Part shown: positions 35,957-45,742 of the stretch, in pieces
Layout: every line of letters begins with the position of its first letter
Position numbering within the stretch: the stretch's first letter is position 1
Assembly: GCF_013085465.1 (NCBI RefSeq)
Contig: NZ_CP049838.1
Span: forward strand, 1,612,001 to 1,676,000
Direction: 5' to 3'
DNA length: 64,000 nucleotides
Source of the DNA: Streptomyces asoensis
GTDB lineage: Bacteria > Actinomycetota > Actinomycetes > Streptomycetales > Streptomycetaceae
Made by a program: the position numbers and the translations under genes
The notes under the pieces: generated by a model
The model's input: only the letters and a program-made list of their open reading frames with translations
Told to the model about the DNA's origin: nothing
Database searches by the model: none

Positions 35957-36180
35957 TCGTAGTCCTCCGGTGCGGCCGGCCAAGCCGAGTGCGGCTGCCG
36001 CAGCGGGAGCGCGGGCTCCACCACCGACTGCAAGGTGCCGAGGGCGAGTTCCACACCGGTTGATCACTCCAGACACCGCTGGGCAGGGGCTCCGGCGCCA
36101 CGACCTGATTCGAATTCGTGGCGCGCGATGGATTGACCTGGCCTCACGGAGAGCACAAAATCACGCCTGCAAAGCACGAA

Positions 36181-36192
36181 TGAATCGATTCA
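36181..36192. promoter_or_regulatory. Palindromic operator TGAATCGATTCA
   Basis: A perfect 12-bp palindrome with a central CG, as bound by LacI-family repressors, 28 bp before the rhamnosidase start. It probably controls that gene. Confidence 0.65.
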
Positions 36193-36219
36193 AAGAGCGT
36201 TCTGGAACGGAAACCCTCG

Positions 36220-39200
36220 ATGGAGAACACAAACCGCCGCTCTGTCCTGCGCAGCGCCATAGCCGTGGCTCTCGCACCCACGTTGAGCTCACTGCTGGTG
36301 CCGGGGCTGGCGCCCACGGCGTCCGCGGCGGACTCCTGGACCGCGAGGTGGATCTGGGCGCCGTCCAGCGCGGCGAACCAGTGGGTGGCCTTCCGCAGAT
36401 CGTTCGCCCTGGGGTCCGCACCGTCCTCGGCCGTGACCCGGATCGCGGCGGACTCGAAGTACTGGCTGTGGGTGAACGGCACGCTGGTGGTCTTCGAGGG
36501 CCAGCTCAAGCGCGGTCCGAACCCCACCGACACCTACTACGACGAGATCGACCTCGCCCCGTACCTCACCAGCGGCGGCAACACCGTCGCGCTGCTGGTG
36601 TGGTACTTCGGCAAGCAGGGCTTCTCGCACAACAGCAGCGGCAAGGGCGGACTGCTGTTCCAGTCCGAGATCGTGACCGGTTCCACCACCACCGAGCTGG
36701 TCAGCAACACGAGTTGGAAGCACACCGTCCACCCGGGCTACTCCGACAACACCAGCGGCATCCAGGCGAACTTCCGGCTGCCCGAGTCCAACATCTCCTA
36801 CGACGCCCGCAACGCCACCGCCATGGCCGGCTGGCAGTCATCCGGCTTCGACGACAGCGCCTGGACGGCGCCCACCGACTTCGGCGCCACGGGTGCCGCA
36901 CCCTGGAACGCCCTGGTCAAGCGGCCGATCCCGCAGTTCCGGTACTCCTCCCTCAAGTCCTACGGCAACGCCGCCTCACTGCCGGGCACCGGCCAGGGCC
37001 CCACTGCCATCTCCGCCACCCTGCCGTCCAACCTCCAGGTCACGCCGTACCTGAAGGTGGACGCCCCGGCCGGTGCCGTGATCGGCATCCAGACCGACCA
37101 CTACGGCGACGGCAAGAACCTGACCGGCATCGACCCGGCCACCGGCTACAACGTCCGGTCCACCTACGTGTGCGCCGGCGGGGTCCAGGAATTCGAGTCG
37201 CTGGGCTGGATGAGCGGCACCGCCGTGCAGTACACCATCCCCGCCGGCGTGAGCATCGTGGACCTCAAGTACCGGGAGAGCGGCTACGACACGGACTTCG
37301 CCGGGTCGTTCACCAGCAGCGACGCCTTCCTCGACACCCTGTGGGGCAAGGCCGCCCGCACCATGTACGTCAACATGCGGGACAACTACATGGACTGCCC
37401 GACCCGCGAACGCTCCCAGTGGTGGGGGGACGTGGTCAACCAGCTGAAGGAAGGCTTCTACACCTTCGACACCAGGTCCCACGCCCTCGGCAAGAAGGCC
37501 ATCTCGCAACTGACGTCCTGGCAGAGGTCCAGCGGCGCACTGTACTCGCCGGTGCCGTCGGTGATCTGGACCGCCGAACTGCCCGTCCAGATGCTCGCCT
37601 CGGTGTGGTCGTTCTGGACGTACTACCTCCACACCGGCGACGAGAGCGCGGTAACCGGCGCCTACCCCGCGGTGAAGCAGTACCTGAACCTGTGGAGCCT
37701 CGACAGTGACGGGCTGGTCAACCACCGTGCCGGGGACTGGGACTGGGAGGACTGGGGCAGCAACATCGACGCCCGTGTTCTCGACAACTGCTGGTACTAC
37801 CTGGCCCTGGACACCGCGGCTCGACTGGCCGACCTCAGCGGCAACAGCGGCGACGTCGTCGGATGGCAGGCCCGGCGCGACAGCATCAAGACCAACTTCG
37901 ACCGCGTGCTGTGGAACTCCACGAAGAACGAGTACCGCTCCCCCGGTTACAACGGCGACACCGACGACCGGGCGAACGCACTCGCCGTGGTCGCGGGCCT
38001 GGCCACCTCCGCCCACCACCCGGCGGTCACCGACGTGCTGCGCACCCACCTCAACGCCAGCCCCTACATGGAGTTCTACGTCCTCGAAGCGCTCTACCTC
38101 ATGGGCGCCGCCACCGTCGCCGAGGAACGGATGCGCAACCGCTTCGCCGCCCAGGTCGCCGACCCCGCCTGCTACACCTTGTGGGAACTGTGGACCAAGG
38201 CCGACGGCACCGACAACCACGCCTGGAACGGCGGCCCGCTGTACGCGCTGTCCGCCTACGCCGCCGGCGTACGCCCCACCCAGCCCGGCTGGACGACGTA
38301 CGAGGTCGTTCCGCAGACCGGCACCCTCACGACGATCAACTCCGTCACACCCACCGTCAAGGGCGACATCCGCCTCGGCATCATCCGCGATGCCGACAAG
38401 GTCACCCTGACCCTCACCTCCCCCCACGCGACCACCGCCCGCGTGGGTGTCCCCGTCTACCGCGGCTCCCAGCCGGTCATCAAGGCGAACGGCACGACCG
38501 TCTACACGGGCGGCGCCCCCGTCGGCAGCGTCAGCGGACTGACCTACGCGAGCGCGGACTCCCACTACGTCTACTTCACTGTGCAACCGGGAACCTGGGA
38601 GCTGACCGCAACCGGCACCGGCCGTCTCGACAACCTCGCCCAGGGCCGGACCGTCACCAGCAACAACAGCCTGGAGAACGGCAATTGGAGCAAGACCCGC
38701 CTCACTGACGGCATCCTCACCAGCGTGACCGGGGCCAAGGGCTACACCAGCAACGAGTTCGGCTCCCCCGACGTCAGCGCGAACCCGGTCCAGGTCGAGG
38801 TGGACCTCGGAGCCGACACCGACCTCGACGCCGTACGCCTCTTCCCCCGCACCGACACCCCCGCCACCGGCGGCGGCACGGCCGGCTTCCCCGTCGACTT
38901 CACCCTCCAGACCCGGGCCGACGGTGCCACCGCCTACACCACCGCCCGCACCATCACCGCCGAGCCGAACCCGGCCGGGCTCCCACAGACGTACGGCTTC
39001 AAGACCACCACCGCCCGCCATGTGCGCCTACAAGCCACCAGGCTCGGCACCCCACCCACCGACGAGACCACCAAGTACCGCCTCCAGCTCGCCGAACTCC
39101 AGATCCCCACCGCCGGGATCACCGTCACCAGCAACTGCACGCTGGAGAACGGCGACTGGGGCAAGACCCGAGTGCGGGACGGCACCACCACCAGCGTGAC

Positions 39201-39582
39201 CGGGGCCAAGGGCTACACCAGCATCGACTTCGACTCCGCCGACATCAGCACCACGCCCGTGTGGGTCGAGATCGACCTCGGCACCGACCGGACGATCGGC
39301 TCCGTCACCCTCCACCCCCGCACCGACACCACCACGACCGGCGGCGACACCGCCGGCTTCCCCGTCGACTTCACCCTCCAGACCCGGGCCGACGGTGCCA
39401 CCGCCCACACCACCGCCCGCACCGTCACCGGCCAGGTCAACCCCAACGGCGTCGCCCAGACCTACACCCTCACCTCCGCCACCGGCCGCTACCTCCGTCT
39501 GAGGGCCACCAAGCTCGGCACACCCGCCTCCGACGAAAGGACCCGCTACCGCCTCCAGCTCGCCGAAATCCGGATCAGGTAG
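36220..39582 (+). CDS. Secreted alpha-L-rhamnosidase GH78 with two C-terminal discoidin domains
   Basis: 1120 residues. Tat-like or Sec signal (RRSVLRSAIAVALAP), then the GH78 modules: N-terminal carbohydrate-binding beta-sandwich (SWTARWIWAP, WLWVNGTLV), then the alpha6/alpha6 barrel. DCPTRERSQWWGD, DWDWEDWG and WELWTKADGTDNHAWNGG are the usual active-site stretches with the acidic pair. Two F5/8-type-C (discoidin/CBM32-like) domains end the protein, about 157 residues apart, and are nearly identical in parts. It releases rhamnose from pectin (rhamnogalacturonan) or glycosides outside the cell. Confidence 0.93.
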   Translation: MENTNRRSVLRSAIAVALAPTLSSLLVPGLAPTASAADSWTARWIWAPSSAANQWVAFRRSFALGSAPSSAVTRIAADSKYWLWVNGTLVVFEGQLKRGPNPTDTYYDEIDLAPYLTSGGNTVALLVWYFGKQGFSHNSSGKGGLLFQSEIVTGSTTTELVSNTSWKHTVHPGYSDNTSGIQANFRLPESNISYDARNATAMAGWQSSGFDDSAWTAPTDFGATGAAPWNALVKRPIPQFRYSSLKSYGNAASLPGTGQGPTAISATLPSNLQVTPYLKVDAPAGAVIGIQTDHYGDGKNLTGIDPATGYNVRSTYVCAGGVQEFESLGWMSGTAVQYTIPAGVSIVDLKYRESGYDTDFAGSFTSSDAFLDTLWGKAARTMYVNMRDNYMDCPTRERSQWWGDVVNQLKEGFYTFDTRSHALGKKAISQLTSWQRSSGALYSPVPSVIWTAELPVQMLASVWSFWTYYLHTGDESAVTGAYPAVKQYLNLWSLDSDGLVNHRAGDWDWEDWGSNIDARVLDNCWYYLALDTAARLADLSGNSGDVVGWQARRDSIKTNFDRVLWNSTKNEYRSPGYNGDTDDRANALAVVAGLATSAHHPAVTDVLRTHLNASPYMEFYVLEALYLMGAATVAEERMRNRFAAQVADPACYTLWELWTKADGTDNHAWNGGPLYALSAYAAGVRPTQPGWTTYEVVPQTGTLTTINSVTPTVKGDIRLGIIRDADKVTLTLTSPHATTARVGVPVYRGSQPVIKANGTTVYTGGAPVGSVSGLTYASADSHYVYFTVQPGTWELTATGTGRLDNLAQGRTVTSNNSLENGNWSKTRLTDGILTSVTGAKGYTSNEFGSPDVSANPVQVEVDLGADTDLDAVRLFPRTDTPATGGGTAGFPVDFTLQTRADGATAYTTARTITAEPNPAGLPQTYGFKTTTARHVRLQATRLGTPPTDETTKYRLQLAELQIPTAGITVTSNCTLENGDWGKTRVRDGTTTSVTGAKGYTSIDFDSADISTTPVWVEIDLGTDRTIGSVTLHPRTDTTTTGGDTAGFPVDFTLQTRADGATAHTTARTVTGQVNPNGVAQTYTLTSATGRYLRLRATKLGTPASDERTRYRLQLAEIRIR
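38719..39405 (+). repeat. 471-bp tandem duplication inside the GH78 gene
   Basis: Segments 38719-38752 and 38881-38934 recur exactly at 39190-39223 and 39352-39405, a constant shift of 471 bp (157 codons). Between these identical blocks the copies differ, so the duplication is older but partly homogenised. Confidence 0.85.
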
Positions 39583-39673
39583 GGCGAGGAGGCCGTCCAA
39601 GGGAGCCTCCCCCCGCCGTGGCCCGACCTCCACACCCGTTCACCTGCATTGCGGTTCACGCATCCGGCGAAGG

Positions 39674-41020
39674 TCACCGGGGTGCGGGGCCGGGCCAGAT
39701 GGCCGAGGCGTCGTCGCGGTGGGGGTCGGGCAGCCGGATCGGGCGTACCGGGATCGTACGGCTGTGTTCCTCGGTCACGGCTGTCCACCGGGCGGGGCGC
39801 CCGGAGTAGCACAGGGTCGTGAGGGCGAACACGTTGTCGGCGTAGACCTCGATGTATTCGCCGATGGTGAGAATGCGCAGGGTGCCGGCGGGTTCGGTCA
39901 GGACGGTCTCGCCGAGCCGGACGCCGCCGGGACCAGTGATCCAGAGGTTCTTGCCGTCGCAGCCGACGGCGAGGGCGGGGCCGTCGTCCGGGGAATCGGT
40001 GCGGAGGGTGATCTCGACGGACCCGGTGATGTCGATGTCGCCGACCGCGTGTAGGGCGGGGCGGTCGGATTCCTCGCCGAGCCAGCGGTCCAAGCCGTCC
40101 CACCATTCCAGTCGTGGCGCCGAACCTGGCTGTGCGACAAGGGACTTGGGCTGGGCGAGCATGCCTCGGCAGCGGTCGCCCGTGTCGGTGAGGCCGACCT
40201 GGCGGGGGGTGGTGTGCAGGACGACTCGGGAGCCGTCGGGTGCGGCGATGACGCGAGGGGCGTAGGAGCCGGTCGGACCGAGGGGGCCGCGGCGGGTCCA
40301 GGGGCCCCGCAGGCTCGGGGCGGTCCACGCCTCGAAGTTGCGGGTCGCTCCGATCGAGCCGAGCAGCAACCAGCTGCCGTCATCGAGGCGTTCCAGGACC
40401 GGGCACTCCAGTTCGTCGACGTCGCCGGGTGAGACGAGCGGCGGGTGGACGGTCCAGTGCTCCAGGTCGTCGGAGGTGGCCCAGGCGACGCAGCCGCCGA
40501 TCTCGACCGGGAGGGAGGCGTCGCTGGCGCAGACGACCATCACCCAGCCGTCCGACGCGTCGTCGCGTACGACGAAGGGGTCGCGCCAGGCCATCCGCTC
40601 GCCGGTGCGGTACCAGCACGGGTCGGCCTCGACGACCGGACCGCTGCCGTGGCGCCGCCAACCGGTGCCGTCGGTGCGCTCGGAGTACGCCAGTCCCACG
40701 GACTGGAGCGGCCGGCCGCCTGCCGTCAGTCCGCTCACGCCCGTGTAGAACATCGCCATTCCGTCGCCGTGCCGCAGCGGGTGCATGGTCCACACCGCCT
40801 GATGGTCGAAGCGGCCCGGCATGCCGACCCCGAACACCGGTCCCTGGGGCTGCCAGCCGACCAGATCCGTGGAGGTGGCCCGGCCGAAGGAGGTCTCCAT
40901 CCGCAGGTGGTCGAACTCCGCCGTCCAGGGCCCCTGGAGGTGCAACACCGCGTACGTGCCGTCCTCGTCCCGCAGCAGGGCGAAGTCGTTCACGCAGAGG
41001 CCGGGAGGGGCGTATCGCAT
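39674..41020 (-). CDS. GH32-like beta-propeller glycosidase (GH-J/F clan)
   Basis: 448 residues from ATG 41020. The three acidic blocks of GH32 can be traced: CVNDFALL in place of WMNDPNG, MAWRDPFVV (R-D-P), and DELECPVLERLDDGSWLLL (E-C-P). A C-terminal beta-sandwich follows (LRTDSPDDGPALAVG). There is no signal peptide, so the enzyme is cytoplasmic and should act on oligosaccharides that have been imported. It is divergent from a LacI regulator and an ABC importer; a fructoside or other short glycan is the likely substrate. The first motif is altered, so activity may differ from invertases. Confidence 0.8.
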   Translation of the reverse strand: MRYAPPGLCVNDFALLRDEDGTYAVLHLQGPWTAEFDHLRMETSFGRATSTDLVGWQPQGPVFGVGMPGRFDHQAVWTMHPLRHGDGMAMFYTGVSGLTAGGRPLQSVGLAYSERTDGTGWRRHGSGPVVEADPCWYRTGERMAWRDPFVVRDDASDGWVMVVCASDASLPVEIGGCVAWATSDDLEHWTVHPPLVSPGDVDELECPVLERLDDGSWLLLGSIGATRNFEAWTAPSLRGPWTRRGPLGPTGSYAPRVIAAPDGSRVVLHTTPRQVGLTDTGDRCRGMLAQPKSLVAQPGSAPRLEWWDGLDRWLGEESDRPALHAVGDIDITGSVEITLRTDSPDDGPALAVGCDGKNLWITGPGGVRLGETVLTEPAGTLRILTIGEYIEVYADNVFALTTLCYSGRPARWTAVTEEHSRTIPVRPIRLPDPHRDDASAIWPGPAPR

Positions 41021-41114
41021 GCGCAGTTCCTGTCGGCTCACAGCGCCCAAACGCGTGCGCTGACCATCGAAAAAAGGCGAACCCTCTTGAGGATCGGCCC
41101 AAGTAAATATGAAC

Positions 41115-41126
41115 GCAAACGCTTGC
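41115..41126. promoter_or_regulatory. LacI-type operator GCAAACGCTTGC
   Basis: An inverted repeat GCAA/TTGC with central CG, lying 94 bp upstream of the GH32-like gene and 77 bp upstream of the LacI gene, in their shared intergenic space. Probably bound by that LacI protein. Confidence 0.6.
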
Positions 41127-41202
41127 GCAACAAGGTGGTCGGGTTTACGGTCACGTCACCCACAGATCACACCGACGTGAAACCAACGGGAGGAACTGCG
41201 CC

Positions 41203-42222
41203 GTGACGGCCAGCATCAACGACGTCGCTCAGGCGGTCGGCGTCTCCGCGTCCACCGTGTCCCGCGCCCTGCGCGGCCGGCCGGGCGTCTCCGACGAGGT
41301 GCGGGACCGCATCGCGGCCGTCGCCGCCCAGCTCGGCTACACCGCGTCCCGCTCCGCCTCCAGCCTGGCCAGCGGCCGCACCTACACCATCGGCGTCCTG
41401 GTCCCCTACGTGGGCCGCTGGTTCTTCGGCACCGTGCTGGACGCCGCCGAGCAGGTGTTCAGCGCAGCCGGATACGACGTGCTGCTGTACAACCTGGGCT
41501 CGCCGGAGACGCGCAAGCGTTTCTTCACCAAGCTGCCGGTCCGCAAGCGAGTGGACGCGGTGCTGTCGCTCCTCATTCCCGACGACGAGGAGTCTGCGGC
41601 GCTGCGCTCACTGGGGGTGCCGCTGGCCACCACGGTCGGCGGCGCCCGGCCCGGCTTCACCGTCGTCGGCATCGACGACCGGGTCGGCACCGAAAGCGCC
41701 GTACGGCATCTGGTCAACCTCGGCCACCGCCGCATCGGCATGATCAGCGGAGCCAGCGGGCCGCTGCACTGGACCACCCCCATCGAGCGCCGCAACGCCT
41801 ACCTGGACGTCCTGGCCGAGGCGGGGATAGAGCACGACCCGGCATTGGAGGCGGACGGTGACTACACCGTCGAGGGCGGCGAGCGGGCCATGACCGAACT
41901 GCTGGCCGCCTCCCGACCGCCGACCGCCGTGTTCGCGCAGTCCGACGAGATGGCGATGGGCGCGCTGCGCGCCCTGCGCCGCCACCGGCTCAAGGCGCCG
42001 GACGACGTGTCCGTCGTCGGGTTCGACGACCACGAACTCGCCGACGTGGTCGGACTGACCACCGTCGCCCAGCCGGTCGCCGAGCAGGGCGCCGAGGCCG
42101 CACGGCTGCTGCTGCGCCGGCTCGACGAACCCGACGCCGAACCTCCGGGGCATGTCCGGATGCCCATCCGCCTCGTCCTGCGCGAGACCACCGCCCCGCC
42201 CCGCCCGCGCGGACCTCAGTAA
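41203..42222 (+). CDS. LacI-family transcriptional regulator
   Basis: 339 residues from GTG 41203 with GGGAGGAA upstream. Helix-turn-helix: SINDVAQAVGVSASTVSRAL, followed by the hinge region and a periplasmic-binding-protein-like effector domain (IGVLVPYVGRWFFGTVL, HRRIGMISGASG, VVGFDDHELADVVGLTTV). It should repress the divergent GH32-like gene and the ABC genes downstream until a sugar inducer binds. Confidence 0.93.
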   Translation: MTASINDVAQAVGVSASTVSRALRGRPGVSDEVRDRIAAVAAQLGYTASRSASSLASGRTYTIGVLVPYVGRWFFGTVLDAAEQVFSAAGYDVLLYNLGSPETRKRFFTKLPVRKRVDAVLSLLIPDDEESAALRSLGVPLATTVGGARPGFTVVGIDDRVGTESAVRHLVNLGHRRIGMISGASGPLHWTTPIERRNAYLDVLAEAGIEHDPALEADGDYTVEGGERAMTELLAASRPPTAVFAQSDEMAMGALRALRRHRLKAPDDVSVVGFDDHELADVVGLTTVAQPVAEQGAEAARLLLRRLDEPDAEPPGHVRMPIRLVLRETTAPPRPRGPQ

Positions 42223-42308
42223 CACCCACCCCCCTGCGCCCCCACACCCCCACGCCTCGAGAGCACTCCCGCACCACGAACCCTCGCCACAGCACGGAGG
42301 CACACAGC

Positions 42309-43649
42309 ATGAGCTCGACCAGAAAGTACCGCCGCACAGCCTGTACGGGCCTGGCTCTCGTCCTGCCCCTGGCGGCACTGGCCGCCTGCGGCGGGGGCGG
42401 CGGCGCCGACGCCTCCGCGGAGGCGGGCAGCGGCAAGGGCACCATCAGCGTCTGGGCCCACCAGGGCCAGAAGAGCGAGGACGCCGCCGTGCAGGCCGCG
42501 GTGAAGTCCTTCAACTCCTCGCAGCGCGACATCAAGGTCGAGCTGAAGCTGATACCCGGCAACGACTACACCAAGACCATCACCGCCACCAGCGCCTCCG
42601 AGCTGCCGGACGTGATGGAGTTCGACGGCCCGACGATGGCGAACTTCGTCTACAACAAGAAGCTCGCCCCCATCGACGACTACGTCTCCTCCAAGACGAT
42701 GGCCAACGCCACCGACGCGAGCAAGTCGCAGGGAGAGATCGGCGGCAAGCACTACGGCCTGGGCATGTACGACTCGGGCCTGGGGATATACGGCAACAAG
42801 AAGCTGCTGGACGCGGCCGGCGTGAAGTACCCGACCGGCCTGTCCGACGACTGGACGGCCGCGCGGTTCACCGCCGCGCTCAAGGCGCTGAAGGCCAAGG
42901 ACTCCGACGGCAAGACCCTCGACATCCAGGAGAACAACGGACTCACCACCGAGTGGGGCACCTACGGCTTCGCTCCCGTCGTCTGGTCGGCCGGCGGTTC
43001 GCTGATCAAGGGCGACAAGGCGGAGGGCGCCCTCGACACCCCGGCCGTGATCTCGGCCCTGGAGACCGTCCAGTCCTGGAAGACGTACGTCGACCCCAAC
43101 ACCGACGGCAACGCCTTCGCCAAGGGCCGCGTCGCCCTGAGCTGGGTCGGCCACTGGATGTACCCCACCTACAGCCAGGCCCTCGGTGACGACCTCGTCG
43201 TCCTGCCGCTGCCCGACTTCGGCAACGGCCCCAAGACCGGCCAGGGCTCCTGGGCCTGGGGCATCGGCGCCGACAGCAAGAACGCCAAGGCCGCCGGCGC
43301 CTTCATGGACTACCTCCTCAACGACACCAACGTCACCGCCATGACGACGGCCAACGGCGCCCCGCCCGCCACCAGGACCGCACTCGCGGCGAGCCCCCTC
43401 TACAAGCAGGGCGGCCCGCTCCAGCTCTTCGCCGACCAGCTCGCCAAGCCCTGCGGCGACAGCGACATCACCAAGACGTGCGTCGCCGTCACCCGCCCGG
43501 TGACCGCCGGATACCCCACCATCACCGCCAAGTTCGGTGAGGCCCTCAGCTCGATCTACGGCGGCGCCGAACCGAAGAGCGCCCTGGAGAAGGCCGCCCG
43601 CGCCATCGACCAGGACTTCTCCGACAACGCCGGCTACAAGATCCCGTAG
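42309..43649 (+). CDS. ABC transporter sugar-binding lipoprotein
   Basis: 446 residues. A lipoprotein signal with lipobox LAAC at about residue 26, then a Gly/Ala linker and a family-1 extracellular solute-binding fold (ISVWAHQGQKSEDAAVQAAV, LPDVMEFDGPTMANFVYN, GRVALSWVGHWMYPTYSQ). It captures oligosaccharides and hands them to the two permeases after it. No ATPase gene is present; Streptomyces commonly share the ATPase MsiK for such importers. Confidence 0.93.
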   Translation: MSSTRKYRRTACTGLALVLPLAALAACGGGGGADASAEAGSGKGTISVWAHQGQKSEDAAVQAAVKSFNSSQRDIKVELKLIPGNDYTKTITATSASELPDVMEFDGPTMANFVYNKKLAPIDDYVSSKTMANATDASKSQGEIGGKHYGLGMYDSGLGIYGNKKLLDAAGVKYPTGLSDDWTAARFTAALKALKAKDSDGKTLDIQENNGLTTEWGTYGFAPVVWSAGGSLIKGDKAEGALDTPAVISALETVQSWKTYVDPNTDGNAFAKGRVALSWVGHWMYPTYSQALGDDLVVLPLPDFGNGPKTGQGSWAWGIGADSKNAKAAGAFMDYLLNDTNVTAMTTANGAPPATRTALAASPLYKQGGPLQLFADQLAKPCGDSDITKTCVAVTRPVTAGYPTITAKFGEALSSIYGGAEPKSALEKAARAIDQDFSDNAGYKIP

Positions 43650-43660
43650 GACCATCGGCC

Positions 43661-43693
43661 GGGGGCGGGCACGCTTGCGCCGCGCCCGCCCCC
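43661..43693 (+). terminator. Intercistronic hairpin after binding-protein gene
   Basis: GGGGGCGGGC pairs with GCCCGCCCCC (10 bp) between the binding-protein stop and the first permease. Such hairpins often stabilise the upstream mRNA or partly stop transcription, giving more binding protein than permease. Confidence 0.75.
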
Positions 43694-43713
43694 GCCGGGA
43701 ACAGGACTCATCC

Positions 43714-44712
43714 GTGAAATCCGTCGAACCGGCGCACGCCGCGCCCCCCGCCCGGGAGAAGGCCCCACCCGTGACCGCCGCCGAACCCGCGCGTCCGGCG
43801 CGTTCCGTACGCAGGAACCGCGACTGGTTGCACGGACTGCTCATGTCCACGCCCGCCGTCGCCGGACTCATCGCCTTCGTCGGCATCCCGTTCGGGTACG
43901 CCGTCGTCCTCTCCTTCTACAACGTCCGCCTCGGCTCCCCGCTCGCACCGACCTTCTTCGGCCTGGAGCAGTACCGGCGCCTGTTCACCGACCCCGACCT
44001 GTCCGGCCCGTTCCTGCGGGCCCTGCTGAACAACCTGACCTTCGCCGTGGTCGTCGTACCCGTCCAGACGGCTCTGGCACTCGGGCTGGCGATCCTGCTC
44101 AACCGCAAGCTGAAGGCGATCGGTGTGTTCCGGTCCCTCTTCTTCATGCCGGTGGTCTTCCCGATGGCGCTGGTCGCCGTGATCTGGCGGCTCATTCTCG
44201 CCCGCAGCGACCAGGGAATGCTCAACTCCGCACTGCACACGGTGAGTTTCGGCAACTGGGGGGCCGTCGACTGGCTCGGCGACTCCGCCACCGCGATGGC
44301 CTCGATCATCGTGCTGTCCATCTGGCAGGGCGTCGGCTTCCAGATGGTCATCCTGCTCGCCGGTCTCCAGCAGATCCCGGGCGAGCTCTACGAGGCCGCC
44401 GAACTCGACCGTGCCTCCCGTTGGCAGCAGTTCCGCCACGTCACCCTGCCCGGCATCCGCGGCACCCTCGTCTTCGTCGCCATGCTCACCTCGGTGTTGT
44501 CCTTCCGGGTCTTCGACCAGGTCTACGTCCTCATCCGCGGCGGCGGCCTCGACGAGGACGCCGCCCGCACCGTGATGTACCAGGCCGTCACCACCGCCTT
44601 CGACCAGAACAACGTCGGTCAGGCGGCCGCGATCACCGTCGTCTTCTTCCTGATCGTCGTCGCCCTGACCCTCATCCAGCGCCGCGTCGTCCGGCCCGAC
44701 AACGAGGACTGA
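43714..44712 (+). CDS. ABC sugar permease (MalF/UgpA type)
   Basis: 332 residues from GTG 43714. Six membrane helices after a long, Pro-rich cytoplasmic leader. The EAA loop reads YEAAELDRASRWQQFRHVTL, followed by PGIRG, and docks the ATPase. It is the first of two permeases of a CUT1 importer. Confidence 0.93.
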   Translation: MKSVEPAHAAPPAREKAPPVTAAEPARPARSVRRNRDWLHGLLMSTPAVAGLIAFVGIPFGYAVVLSFYNVRLGSPLAPTFFGLEQYRRLFTDPDLSGPFLRALLNNLTFAVVVVPVQTALALGLAILLNRKLKAIGVFRSLFFMPVVFPMALVAVIWRLILARSDQGMLNSALHTVSFGNWGAVDWLGDSATAMASIIVLSIWQGVGFQMVILLAGLQQIPGELYEAAELDRASRWQQFRHVTLPGIRGTLVFVAMLTSVLSFRVFDQVYVLIRGGGLDEDAARTVMYQAVTTAFDQNNVGQAAAITVVFFLIVVALTLIQRRVVRPDNED

Positions 44713-44721
44713 GGACTGACC

Positions 44722-45576
44722 ATGAGCACCCACACGGGCCTCACCCGCACACCCCTGCGCCGCTTCCTCGACTACGCCGTCCTCAGCGTGCTGGCGTTCA
44801 TCTTCGCGCTGCCGGTGATCTACCTGTTCATGGGCAGCCTCAAGCCGTCCGACGAAGTCCTGAACGGCCTGTCCGGCTTCCTGCCCACCCACCTCTCCTT
44901 CGACAACTACACGGCCGTCCTCGACAGCCTCGACTCCGACAGCACCGGCTACTTCTGGCGCTTCATGGGCATCTCGCTGCTGCTGGCGTTCGTGGTGGTG
45001 ACGGGTGGTCTCTTCGTCAACTCAATGGCCGCGTACGGACTGTCACGACTGAAGTGGCGCGGGCGGAACGCCGTCTTCGCCCTCGTCCTGCTGCTGATGC
45101 TGGTCCCGTTCGAGTCGGTGGCCGTCCCGCTCTTCTACATGTTCAACGGCCGGCGCAACACGCTCTTCATCCAGGCGATCCCGTTCATCGCCAACGCCTT
45201 CTCGGTCTACCAGTTCCACACGTTCTTCCGCACGATCCCGCCGAGCATCGAGGAAGCCGCCCGCCTCGACGGCGCGGGCCCCTGGCGCACCTTCTTCGCG
45301 ATCATCGTCCCGATGTCGAAGCCGGCCTTCGCGTCCGTGGCGATCCTGACCTTCCTCACCCAGTGGGGCTCCTTCCTCTGGCCGGTCCTGATGGTCTCCG
45401 ACCCCTCGGTACGCCCGCTGCCCCTGGAGATGAGCGTCTTCCAGGCCCAGCTGCCCCCGGACTGGGGCCAGATCCTCGCCTTCGGCGTCCTCCTCGTCCT
45501 GCCCGTACTGATCGTCTTCGCCTTCTTCCAACGCTGGTTCGTCCAGGGCGTCGCCAGCTCCGCCGTAAAGGGCTGA
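44722..45576 (+). CDS. ABC sugar permease (MalG/UgpE type)
   Basis: 284 residues, six helices. EAA loop EEAARLDGAGPWRTFFAIIV. It starts 9 bp after the first permease and completes the membrane part of the importer. QWGSFLWPVLMVSD is the conserved late segment of this family. Confidence 0.94.
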   Translation: MSTHTGLTRTPLRRFLDYAVLSVLAFIFALPVIYLFMGSLKPSDEVLNGLSGFLPTHLSFDNYTAVLDSLDSDSTGYFWRFMGISLLLAFVVVTGGLFVNSMAAYGLSRLKWRGRNAVFALVLLLMLVPFESVAVPLFYMFNGRRNTLFIQAIPFIANAFSVYQFHTFFRTIPPSIEEAARLDGAGPWRTFFAIIVPMSKPAFASVAILTFLTQWGSFLWPVLMVSDPSVRPLPLEMSVFQAQLPPDWGQILAFGVLLVLPVLIVFAFFQRWFVQGVASSAVKG

Positions 45577-45672
45577 GAGTCCGTTCCGGTGGGAGGCAGT
45601 CCCGCACCGCGGCCTCGCCGGCAGGGATCAGCAGGCCGGGCCGGACCGCGCCCGACCCGTGGAGCGCGGGAT

Positions 45673-45721
45673 CCGCCGGGATCGGTCCCTCGGCCCTGCC
45701 GAGCGGGACCGATCCCGGCGG
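45673..45721. terminator. Strong bidirectional terminator, 17-bp stem
   Basis: CCGCCGGGATCGGTCCC and its exact complement GGGACCGATCCCGGCGG enclose a 15-base loop. It lies between the convergent permease and GH6 genes and probably stops both. Confidence 0.92.
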
Positions 45722-45742
45722 TGAATTCACCGCGTCAGCGGG

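Larger units (their letters stand above)
35652..36219. other. Intergenic region upstream of GH78 gene
   Basis: 568 bp with no convincing gene. It contains a 9-bp tandem repeat (35912-35956) and a 12-bp palindrome (36181-36192), listed separately. Confidence 0.6.

Noticed and set aside
35742..36101. Minus-strand frame with Cys-Gly-Arg repeats
   Set aside because: The repeats come from translating the 9-bp tandem DNA repeat; no start signal or family.
36976..39021. 681-codon minus-strand frame opposite the GH78 gene
   Set aside because: Val/Gly-rich antisense translation with no recognisable domain.
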